Below are positions 1 to 6,907 of a DNA stretch of 8,060 nt, in pieces; within the stretch, counting starts at the first letter, position 1, and every line of letters begins with the position of its first letter. The position numbers and the translations under genes are program-made. The DNA is taken from the NCBI GenBank assembly GCA_964546145.1, contig CAZJIU010000090.1, positions 1 through 8,060 of the forward strand, written 5' to 3'. The notes beneath the pieces are model-generated. The model was not told where the DNA came from. It did no database searches and saw only the letters and a program-made list of their open reading frames with translations. This DNA comes from CAZAKO01 sp964546145 (GTDB lineage Bacteria > Fidelibacterota > UBA2242).

Positions 1-2
1 GG

Positions 3-3000
3 CTATTTGATCAAAATCATCTTATGAATCTTATGGAAGTCGCCAGCCTGCATCATATAAATATAATAACCGGAACTGACCTGTTTTCCATAATTATCCC
101 GGGCATTCCACTGAATCGCTTGATAGCCGGCTGATTGTTTTTCGTTGACCAGAGTCCGCACTTCACGCCCGATGATATTATAAATCACGATCTTTACATG
201 TGCGTCCTTTGGCAAATCGTACTTGATTGTGGTGATCGGATTGAACGGATTCGGGTAGTTCTGATGGAGGGCGAAGACTTTTGGAATGCTGGGTTCACCG
301 TTAATTGCATTCGGATTTTGACGATTAAAATTAATCTCAAACGTATCCGATACACTGAATGCTCCATAATTATCAAAAGCCACGACAAACCAATAATAGG
401 TTCCATTGTCTTCCCAGGAAGGAGCCTTGACGTAATTTGAAGTATCAGTAAATTGTTTTGCGTCGACGAGAGCATCATCCTTAAGCATATTAAATTCATA
501 ATAGTCAATATCCCCGTCAGGATCTTCCGCTTTTTGCCAGACAACCTGGAATAAAGAATCCGATACGATCTCGGCATCGGTGATCGTATCACCGTCTGCC
601 GGACTGATTAAACTGAAAGCGGATGGAGGTGTATCGAGATATTCCGCATCTAATGAGTCACGTGGATTAATACAGTAGAAACCATAATAGTAATCAACCG
701 GACCGGTAATATTATAAATACTACCAATTTCCAATGGGACATCTGCCAAATGGAAATTTATCTGACCGCTGACTTTAAAAATGCTTATGCCATCATCAGT
801 GCAGTAATATTGATAATTATCATAGGCTAAAACCAGGGCACTATCAATTTTCACCAATTGGTTTTCATATTGTTCTGCAGGATTTGTATCGGCTGCCAGC
901 GAAGTATCAATATCAGCACCATGAATTTTAAAAGCATCATAAAGTGTGGCACCGCTGGTTTTAGATATCAAGCCAGGATTTTTCAATTCGGTCATATTAT
1001 TATAAACATCCAGTGTGGCACTGACAATTATTTCATCACCAACGGCAACTTCACTGACGAAAGCGTTATTGTAAATTGAAAGTCCGTGGTAGGCACCGCT
1101 TCCGTCAGCGAACCAGACATCACTATAGGCATCGTTGCCGTAAACAATACCTTTAAAAGTGGCGGTATAATCTTCTTCGATCTTGCCATCAGGATTTAGA
1201 GTATTGGTAAGAGCCAACGGCGTAATACCGATATAGAAAGCAATTGTGTCTGGAGTTGCTGCATCAATTAACGTATCCAGAACCGTGTCACCAACGATGT
1301 CTGCGCTGGCGGTCAGCTTGACAATTGTTCCATCAGTGGCGTCAAGAACGACGCTGCTGATGGTGATACCACTGGAACCTAGAATCGAATAATCAGCGGC
1401 ATTGATGGATTCTAATGTGTCGGTATAAACAAGTTCAATTTCAGTCAAGCTGATTGATCGGGCTTTTGCGATTTTCAGCGGTATGATTATCGTAGGATGT
1501 TCGCCAAGAAAAGTGAACGTATCAACATCATAAACTTCCCATTCGGAATCGGTAGCATTAGTTCCGGCGGAAGCTGCCCAGTCGGTATTGCCTTCTAAAA
1601 CACTGGCTTTGCGAACCAGAGTATGATCTTTCGTCGCCGCAGTAACTCCCGCAACATCCCATCCATCACCAGGATCGGTATCAGGATCACCAATGATGTC
1701 AAGAATAATCCAGGTTGTACCTCCGTCAGGTGTCCACTCTAATGCACGAGCGTCGTCGCCATTATGATGAACTACGCTAGGGTAGGCTAAAAATTCATCT
1801 GCATCGGCAGATGAAAATAGACTTGCGTCAGTAGCATCATTGAGAATTACCCAGACATCTCCACTAGCCAGGGTTGCGTCGGTCGGAAATATATGCTGAT
1901 ATGCCCATCCGCCACCATTTGTTGATTGATTGATTCTAAAATCGTTAAGACTGATTTCTGCACCAGTACCATTATAAATTTCCAGTGCTTTGTTACTACT
2001 GCTACCCTCAATATATTCGGAGAAGAATACCTTCGGTAATGTAGGATGTTCACCAAGATATGCGAAAGTATTCTGGGGATAGACTTCCCATTCGGAATCA
2101 TCGGCATCAGTGCCAGCTGATAAAGCCCAGTTGGTGTTACCTGTTACCACACTGGATTTGCGGACTAAGGTAAATTCAGAAGTTGCTCCCGTCCCGGCTA
2201 CGGGCCAGTTGGTACCGGGATCAGTATCAGGAACACCAATGACATCAATTAAGACATCATTGTAAAATAATCCAATAGCATCATCGCCAGTAAATGCCGG
2301 CACGTTGTCACCATCGCCACCATTTACCGTGCTGTTGTATGCCAGTCCCAAATCACCGACCGCAACAATAGCGGCATCGGCAGCACTATTGTAGACAACG
2401 AAAACATCGCCGGCTGCCAGAGTTCCCGTCAGTGGCAATACATAGCGGGTATCCGGTGTTCCATCTTTGCAACCCCAGCCGCTACCATTATTAGCCTGTT
2501 TTACGGTAAAGAGACTCAAATCAATTGTTTCGCTAGTAGCATTGTAGATCTCAATTGCTTTATTATTACTGCTACCCTCAATATATTCCGAAATAAAAAC
2601 CGCTGGTGCAGGGATCACTGGTGTACCTCCTGCTGTCCACATTGAGAATGCATCAATACCTGTCAAAGTAATCTTATTATTAGCTGCGTCTAAAGTGCCC
2701 CCTTGTTCAGTCCAGGTCTTGCCGGTATCGGCGGAACTATAAAGAACCAAGTCGGTTTCTGTTAAGCCATTAAGCTCGCTTTCGTCATAGTTGAAAACCA
2801 GAGTGGCATTCAAACCGGTATTGGTCGTTGGGGTAATCATATACCAGCGCAGAATACCAATTTCGTCGTTTACCGTTTGGGCACTAAATCCTCTTTTAAC
2901 AACCGTTGCGCCTAAGTCGGCCGTCGAGGTAATAGTCGCACCTAAGCTGCCAACATTGACATCGGTTGGTGCAGTCAGTGTGGCTGTCTCTAAAATTGTT

Positions 3001-4265
3001 CCGTCGCCAATTCCAGTCAAAAATACAAGTGCTTTTCCATTCAGGGCTAAATCACCGCTAGTAAGTGTAAGGAAACCATTTACTGTAGTCGCTTGGGACA
3101 AGGTTACACCAGCGTCGTTATCAATTGTGAGATCGAATACCGTTGCTGGTAATGATGTACCGGTGACTTGGGCAACAGTCCCATTATAAGTGTAATTCGC
3201 AGCTGTATTTAAAGCTATCGTTCCAGTAACTATTATTGATCCCTCAATTCCATCGGGATGAGCTGTCATTAATGTCGCGCCTGCATCGAGAGTCAGGGAA
3301 CCGGTACCAGCAATTTGTTTCGTCCCGGCATCTAACATTCCAGCGCAATTTAGACTCCCATTGACTGCAACATCTGCAGTTGAGATATCAAATGTTCCGG
3401 TGACTGTGCCATTTAAAGTGCCACCACTGGCAACTGTGATATTGACCGTACCTTCATTTTTAGCACCACCCCGTAAATAGGAATTTACATTTACAGTACC
3501 ACCATTATTGATATTTAGTGTGGAGGTAAATCCGGTTGAATTATTCAAATTAAATTTAGAATTACTACCACTACAAGTGAGTGTTCCATCAACATTAATT
3601 GTCAGGTTGAGATTACCGGCGCTATCTCCGCTGCTACCAAGTGATATATATGCATTATCTCCCATAGTAAGAGTTTTTCCAGCGTTAATGGTGAACGTAC
3701 AACCATCTTTTCCATTAGGATATAATGCCGCACTACCTGTACCACTGCTTCCACCATAGTTGATCCCACAATCCATATCAAAAACCAATGTTTGATTTGC
3801 ATTTTGAGGCTGGATACGACTAATATTACATGTTCCGGTTCCCGTGATCGTTAGAGTTGCTCCTGCATCACCAGAAGGTTTTAGACCTAATCCATCATCT
3901 ACACCACCATAATTCCCATTGACCGTCAAAGTAGTACCACATACTTTAACATATGTTGGTGATGTAACATCTTTGTTTGCAATAAGTGAACCCTCTGATT
4001 CGACGGTCAAATTATTGCAACTTTTTGAACTTGTATCGAATATCACCGTATCCCCTGAACATATCCAGACATTATCAGAGCTACCGGGATAAGCAGTTGC
4101 CGCAGTGGCTCCATCCCAGGTTCCATCTGTCGCACACACAACCCATGTTGCGGTACTAGTCCAATCACCGTTTACTGCAGATCCATAGTCTCCCACGCTC
4201 TGTGCCCAGAGCACAGAAGTAGCGATGAGACATAATGCAACTAAGAAAAATAGCGAACGTTTCAT
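3..4265 (-). CDS. Large secreted multidomain protein: beta-helix region, two lamin-tail domains, OB-fold-like and FN3-like domains, T9SS sorting domain
   Basis: A complete 1420-residue frame with an ATG start preceded by AAGGAGAG and a TAG stop at the left edge. Residues 1-21 are a signal peptide (KR, hydrophobic core, LWA cleavage). Residues 25-545 are rich in Gly, Thr, Asn and Ser, with repeated GTL/GSL/GGTV turns typical of a right-handed beta-helix. Two lamin-tail domains start near residues 556 and 746, each opening with SEYIEGSS and closing with DSEWEVY and LGEHPT. Residues 929-1020 look Ig-like, 1025-1210 resemble the OB-fold domains of extracellular nucleases, and 1212-1320 look like fibronectin III. 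Residues 1325-1420 form a type A T9SS sorting domain (NYPNPFNP near 1336, last residues KMILIK). Known of the family: such tails direct passage through the T9SS outer-membrane translocon and are removed or anchored. Inferred: a surface or released adhesin-like or binding protein. No catalytic domain is seen. Secretion is well supported; the molecular role is unknown. Confidence 0.9.
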   Translation of the reverse strand: MKRSLFFLVALCLIATSVLWAQSVGDYGSAVNGDWTSTATWVVCATDGTWDGATAATAYPGSSDNVWICSGDTVIFDTSSKSCNNLTVESEGSLIANKDVTSPTYVKVCGTTLTVNGNYGGVDDGLGLKPSGDAGATLTITGTGTCNISRIQPQNANQTLVFDMDCGINYGGSSGTGSAALYPNGKDGCTFTINAGKTLTMGDNAYISLGSSGDSAGNLNLTINVDGTLTCSGSNSKFNLNNSTGFTSTLNINNGGTVNVNSYLRGGAKNEGTVNITVASGGTLNGTVTGTFDISTADVAVNGSLNCAGMLDAGTKQIAGTGSLTLDAGATLMTAHPDGIEGSIIVTGTIALNTAANYTYNGTVAQVTGTSLPATVFDLTIDNDAGVTLSQATTVNGFLTLTSGDLALNGKALVFLTGIGDGTILETATLTAPTDVNVGSLGATITSTADLGATVVKRGFSAQTVNDEIGILRWYMITPTTNTGLNATLVFNYDESELNGLTETDLVLYSSADTGKTWTEQGGTLDAANNKITLTGIDAFSMWTAGGTPVIPAPAVFISEYIEGSSNNKAIEIYNATSETIDLSLFTVKQANNGSGWGCKDGTPDTRYVLPLTGTLAAGDVFVVYNSAADAAIVAVGDLGLAYNSTVNGGDGDNVPAFTGDDAIGLFYNDVLIDVIGVPDTDPGTNWPVAGTGATSEFTLVRKSSVVTGNTNWALSAGTDADDSEWEVYPQNTFAYLGEHPTLPKVFFSEYIEGSSSNKALEIYNGTGAEISLNDFRINQSTNGGGWAYQHIFPTDATLASGDVWVILNDATDASLFSSADADEFLAYPSVVHHNGDDARALEWTPDGGTTWIILDIIGDPDTDPGDGWDVAGVTAATKDHTLVRKASVLEGNTDWAASAGTNATDSEWEVYDVDTFTFLGEHPTIIIPLKIAKARSISLTEIELVYTDTLESINAADYSILGSSGITISSVVLDATDGTIVKLTASADIVGDTVLDTLIDAATPDTIAFYIGITPLALTNTLNPDGKIEEDYTATFKGIVYGNDAYSDVWFADGSGAYHGLSIYNNAFVSEVAVGDEIIVSATLDVYNNMTELKNPGLISKTSGATLYDAFKIHGADIDTSLAADTNPAEQYENQLVKIDSALVLAYDNYQYYCTDDGISIFKVSGQINFHLADVPLEIGSIYNITGPVDYYYGFYCINPRDSLDAEYLDTPPSAFSLISPADGDTITDAEIVSDSLFQVVWQKAEDPDGDIDYYEFNMLKDDALVDAKQFTDTSNYVKAPSWEDNGTYYWFVVAFDNYGAFSVSDTFEINFNRQNPNAINGEPSIPKVFALHQNYPNPFNPITTIKYDLPKDAHVKIVIYNIIGREVRTLVNEKQSAGYQAIQWNARDNYGKQVSSGYYIYMMQAGDFHKIHKMILIK
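1492..2029 (-). repeat. Lamin-tail domain, second copy (internal coding duplication)
   Basis: This is the C-terminal copy, about residues 746-925. It shares SEYIEGSS, ALEIYN, LASGDV, NGDDA, DIIGDPDTDPG, TLVRK, GNT-W, DSEWEVY and LGEHPT with the first copy, with substitutions and indels between these blocks. The DNA around 1492-1557 matches that at 2041-2106 at many positions, including an identical run encoding the SEWEVY region. The pair fits tandem domain duplication inside one gene. Confidence 0.8.
2041..2599 (-). repeat. Lamin-tail domain, first copy (internal coding duplication)
   Basis: This is the N-terminal copy of a duplicated lamin-tail unit in the large secreted protein, roughly residues 556-742. 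Its start (SEYIEGSSNNKAIEIYN) recurs 190 codons later, and the underlying DNA shares an 18-base identical stretch at 2571 and 2001. Its end (DSEWEVY, then LGEHPT) recurs 183 codons later. Known of the family: bacterial LTDs are beta-sandwich domains of exported proteins, often found beside nuclease or phosphoesterase domains. The loops between the conserved ends have diverged, so the duplication is old rather than an assembly artefact. Confidence 0.8.
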
Positions 4266-4270
4266 AGCCT

Positions 4271-4278
4271 CTCTCCTT
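4271..4278 (-). promoter_or_regulatory. Ribosome binding site of the large secreted protein
   Basis: The minus strand reads AAGGAGAG, a strong Shine-Dalgarno match, five bases before the ATG at 4265. It supports that start, which also opens directly into a good signal peptide. Confidence 0.8.
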
Positions 4279-4366
4279 AAAAATAGTTACTGTTGATTTG
4301 GTTAAATTTCCTATCCTTCCTTGGCAAAAATTTTCAGATAGACACATAACATACACTATCTTAACA

Positions 4367-4372
4367 ATTATA
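4367..4372 (-). promoter_or_regulatory. Candidate -10 box for the large secreted protein
   Basis: A perfect TATAAT lies on the minus strand about 100 bases upstream of the ATG. The matching -35 position (plus-strand 4390-4395) reads only TTTTAT on the minus strand, in an A/T homopolymer-rich stretch. Chance matches are likely in such AT-rich DNA, so this is a weak candidate. Confidence 0.25.
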
Positions 4373-4640
4373 TTTTTAAAAACAAAAAAATAAAAAAATT
4401 AAATGGGTAAATGTGATAAAGAAGTTATGAGAATAACAGACAAGAGTGGGATTGGGTAGTAATTGAATTGGTTAGTAGATTTGTAATAAAATTGAGTACA
4501 GTAAAATTCATCAATGTATGGATTGGGAATAAGATAATCGTAAAGTTGTCTTATAATTGTTGGACTGTTATTGTAGGGGATTAGGTGAAACATTGGGCGA
4601 AAAATTGGCGAAGACAATTTTAGATGAATTCTACAAAAAT

Positions 4641-4681
4641 CTCCGTGTTTCTCCGTTCTTCCTCAGCGTAACTCCGTGTCT
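4641..4681. repeat. Short degenerate array of about 10-bp CTCCGTG-type units
   Basis: Four consecutive units start at 4641, 4651, 4661 and 4672. Three begin with CTCCGT, and the third is a diverged CCTCAGCGTAA. The spacing is 10, 10 and 11 bases. The array is noncoding and sits about 30 bases upstream of the best -10 box of the peptidase operon. From memory, similar CTCCGTG/CTCTGTG arrays recur in intergenic DNA of many environmental bacteria and give spurious His-Arg-Glu-rich ORFs. I could not check that here. The repeat itself is directly visible; its function is unknown. Confidence 0.6.
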
Positions 4682-4709
4682 ATAAAATAACTTTAATCTT
4701 ACCAATTTC

Positions 4710-4726
4710 TATAATTGTTGTATATT
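4710..4726 (+). promoter_or_regulatory. Candidate promoter -10 region of the peptidase-phosphoesterase operon
   Basis: A perfect TATAAT at 4710-4715 and a TATATT at 4721-4726 lie 45-60 bases before the ATG. The second has a partial -35 match, TTACCA at 4699-4704, with a 16-base spacer. The first has no convincing -35 element. Position and sequence suit a sigma-70-type promoter, but AT-rich DNA gives many such matches. Confidence 0.35.
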
Positions 4727-4755
4727 AAAACCGATTTTTACCATCATCGAAAAAT

Positions 4756-4762
4756 AAAGGAG
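4756..4762 (+). promoter_or_regulatory. Ribosome binding site that selects the ATG at 4771
   Basis: AAAGGAG sits eight bases before the ATG at 4771. An in-frame TTG at 4765 would be only two bases from this site and would add just Met-Ile, so the ATG is the better start. Confidence 0.75.
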
Positions 4763-4770
4763 CATTGATC

Positions 4771-6171
4771 ATGTTACGAAAGGTTCTGAAACCAATAGCC
4801 ATTGTCGCTATCCTCGTTCTCTTTTTTATACCTAACCTGGCAAAGTCGAACAAGAGCGTGACGCCCGAAATGATTCAGCAATTCCAGCAGCAGCTTGATT
4901 TGCATGGAACCGATCGGGCATTATTGAATGCCGTCACCAATACCGATATGAAACAGTTGACGTTAAACCGTGAATTATTCAATAATCATAACGATGTATT
5001 TTCATTTAGAATCAAGACCGAAGGAGTCACCGACCAGAAAAGCACCGGCCGCTGTTGGATGTTTGCCGGATTTAACATAATGCGCCCGGCGGTGATTAAA
5101 AAATACCATCTGTCCGGTTTTGAGTTTTCGGAGACTTACCTATTTTTCTGGGACAAGCTGGAGAAAGCCAATACTTTTTTAGAACTGATGATCGAGAATG
5201 CGAAGAAAGATTTAGATGACCGGGAGATGCATAAGCTTTTTGAATCACCGGTTGCTGATGGAGGATGGTGGAATTATTTTGTTGCCCTGGTTGAAAAGTA
5301 CGGCGTGGTACCGAAAGAGGTTATGCCGGAGACAGTGACCAGCGAGAAATCGGCAAATTTTACTTTTATTACCGATAATTTGCTGCGGCAAGATGCTCTC
5401 GAATTGCGGCAGATGGTAATTGCGGGTGCAAAAGAGGCAAATCTCATGCAAAGGAAGAGTGAGATGTTAGCCGAGGTCTATCGTCTGTTAGTTTACCATT
5501 TTGGCGTGCCGCCGGCTAATTTCGTCTGGAAGTATCGTGATAAGGATGACAAGGTTGTGGAAAAAAACTATACTCCTCAGAGTTTCTATCAGGAGGTTGT
5601 TGGCGTTGACTTGAGTCAATATGTGACGATCATGGATCATGCCATGCATCCCTATAATAAGTATTATGAAATAAGTTATTGCCGTAACTTTATTGATCAG
5701 AATAATATGACTTTTGTCAATCTCGAAATCTCCCGCTTGAAGGAGTTGACCCTGGCAACTTTACTGGATAGTGTGCCAGTCTGGTTTGCCGCCGATGTCA
5801 AATACGACATGGACAATAAATCGGGCATCATGGAGCAGGGAATTTGGGATTATCCGACTCTTTTCCGAATTAAGCCTGACTTGTCTAAGAAAGAGCGTCT
5901 ATTGACCCAGGCTTCGACTCCTAATCATGGCATGGTATTTATTGGAGTTGACCTGGTTGATGGCAAGCCGGTAAAATGGCTGGTGGAAAATTCCTGGGGC
6001 ACGGATGTTGGTAAAAGTGGTCTGTATGCCATGTATGATAACTGGTTTGATCAATATGTATTTACTATTATTATTCAAAAATCGCGCCTGCCGCAGGATG
6101 TTCTGAATCTATTAAAGACTAAACCGATTATGTTGCCGCCCTGGGATCCGATGATGAATTTAATACCCTGA
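4771..6171 (+). CDS. Bleomycin hydrolase/PepC-type cysteine aminopeptidase (family C1B) with N-terminal signal or anchor segment
   Basis: A 466-residue papain-fold peptidase. The family removes N-terminal residues from peptides and usually forms a hexamer with inward-facing active sites. The catalytic set is complete: Q89 (oxyanion hole) and C95 in DQKSTGRCWMFA, H386 in TPNHGMVFIGV, and N407 in WLVENSWG. Other family blocks are FEFSETYLFFWDKLEKA, DGGWWNYFVALVEKYGVVPKEVMPE, FVWKYRDKD and the final LPPWDPM. Minus the N-terminal segment, the length (about 440) fits the family. Residues 1-24 are unusual: K4 and K7 are followed by a hydrophobic core (9-21) and NLAK, suggesting export to the periplasm or an uncleaved anchor, whereas known relatives are cytosolic. 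The tail after WDPM is MNLIP, against GALA in well-known members. It is the first gene of a probable operon, nine bases before the next ATG. The family call is near certain; the location is inferred. Confidence 0.93.
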   Translation: MLRKVLKPIAIVAILVLFFIPNLAKSNKSVTPEMIQQFQQQLDLHGTDRALLNAVTNTDMKQLTLNRELFNNHNDVFSFRIKTEGVTDQKSTGRCWMFAGFNIMRPAVIKKYHLSGFEFSETYLFFWDKLEKANTFLELMIENAKKDLDDREMHKLFESPVADGGWWNYFVALVEKYGVVPKEVMPETVTSEKSANFTFITDNLLRQDALELRQMVIAGAKEANLMQRKSEMLAEVYRLLVYHFGVPPANFVWKYRDKDDKVVEKNYTPQSFYQEVVGVDLSQYVTIMDHAMHPYNKYYEISYCRNFIDQNNMTFVNLEISRLKELTLATLLDSVPVWFAADVKYDMDNKSGIMEQGIWDYPTLFRIKPDLSKKERLLTQASTPNHGMVFIGVDLVDGKPVKWLVENSWGTDVGKSGLYAMYDNWFDQYVFTIIIQKSRLPQDVLNLLKTKPIMLPPWDPMMNLIP

Positions 6172-6180
6172 TTATTGATT

Positions 6181-6906
6181 ATGAAAATTGCGGTGCTGGC
6201 GGACATTCACGGCAATCTTGAAGCATTTCAAACTGTGCTTAAGGATCTGGATAAGCAGGCAGTTGACGTCGTGTACTGTCTTGGGGATTTTATTGATTAC
6301 GGTGCCGATTCGGAGGAGGTCGCCAGCGAGATTATCCGCCGTAATATTCCCACAATCATAGGGAATCATGAATATGCCCTGCTGGATAGTCGGATTCTGA
6401 GTGCCCTTAATGAGATTGCTTATGAATCGCTGATGATTACCAAAAATATGATCAGCAAGGCAACGCTCGATTTCATTCGCACGCTGCCGATTTATCTTGT
6501 GGCGGAAAATATTCGTTTCGTGCATGGTGTTCCACCCGACTCCTTTGAGGATTATATCATTTACTATCCGGATAGGTATCTTAATTATATTTTTCAGTCG
6601 TTCCCCGAACAGATTGCATTTATTGGTCATACCCATATGCTTGGTCTATACACTTACAATGGTGATTATGTAGTTATCGAATCGCTTCACGAAAGGGATT
6701 ATTGTCTCGATCACGAAAAGCGGTACATTATTAATATCGGGAGTGTTGGCCAGCCGCGGGATAATAACAAACAGGCAAAATATATTATTTATGATACTCT
6801 GACGAAAATTCTAACGGTACGGTTTTTAACTTATGACGTCAAAAAGACTGCCATTAAAATTATCCGGGCTGGTTTGCCGGAATATAACGCTATAAGGTTG
6901 TTATAA
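6181..6906 (+). CDS. Soluble calcineurin-like metallophosphoesterase (YfcE/PrpE-like)
   Basis: A 241-residue single-domain protein of the Metallophos_2 type. All dinuclear-metal motifs are present: D8 and H10 in ADIHGN, D36 in GDFIDYG, N62 and H63 in GNHE, H115 in VHGVP, and H150 and H152 in GHTH. Such enzymes hydrolyse phosphomonoesters or diesters with two metal ions, and some act as protein phosphatases or on nucleotides. The substrate here cannot be read from sequence. There is no signal peptide or membrane segment, so it is probably cytoplasmic. The ATG at 6181 is chosen because the protein then begins directly with MKIAVLADIHGN. The in-frame TTG at 6175 would add only two residues. No Shine-Dalgarno site is visible upstream; with the peptidase stop only nine bases away, translation is probably coupled. 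It is the middle gene of the operon, followed after one base by a second phosphoesterase. Confidence 0.88.
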   Translation: MKIAVLADIHGNLEAFQTVLKDLDKQAVDVVYCLGDFIDYGADSEEVASEIIRRNIPTIIGNHEYALLDSRILSALNEIAYESLMITKNMISKATLDFIRTLPIYLVAENIRFVHGVPPDSFEDYIIYYPDRYLNYIFQSFPEQIAFIGHTHMLGLYTYNGDYVVIESLHERDYCLDHEKRYIINIGSVGQPRDNNKQAKYIIYDTLTKILTVRFLTYDVKKTAIKIIRAGLPEYNAIRLL

Positions 6907-6907
6907 T

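Larger units (their letters stand above)
4266..4770. other. Divergent intergenic region, AT-rich, with no convincing gene
   Basis: These 505 bases separate the divergently transcribed secreted-protein gene and the peptidase operon, so promoters for both should lie here. Four parts can be seen. At 4266-4400 there is an A/T-rich leader of the minus-strand gene, with A runs at 4381-4398. At 4401-4620 there is a block very poor in C on the plus strand. At 4641-4681 there is a short CTCCGTG-type array. At 4690-4770 lie the promoter-like and ribosome-binding elements of the plus-strand operon. No RNA gene, strong hairpin or terminator was found by eye. None is expected between divergent genes. Confidence 0.75.

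Noticed and set aside
135..440. Plus-strand 101-codon open frame, and a minus-strand 132-codon frame at 194-592
   Set aside because: Both overlap the T9SS sorting and FN3-like part of the large protein, whose domain matches fix the true frame. Neither product looks like a known protein.
2791..3189. Plus-strand 132-codon open frame
   Set aside because: It lies antisense inside the large secreted-protein gene, has no ribosome site and gives a low-complexity Val/Pro/Ser protein without recognisable motifs.
4381..4398. A-rich run as a possible terminator
   Set aside because: No GC-rich stem was found next to it, and the flanking genes are divergent, so a terminator is not expected.
4399..4617. 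Minus-strand 72-codon open frame in the intergenic region
   Set aside because: It is explained by the scarcity of C on the plus strand. The product is rich in Tyr, Ile, Pro and Asn, has no domain, and no good ribosome site was noticed.
4765..4770. TTG at 4765 as start of the peptidase
   Set aside because: It is two bases from the Shine-Dalgarno site; ATG 4771 has normal spacing.
6172..6636. Minus-strand 154-codon open frame
   Set aside because: It is antisense to the metallophosphoesterase, whose full set of metal motifs proves the plus-strand frame.
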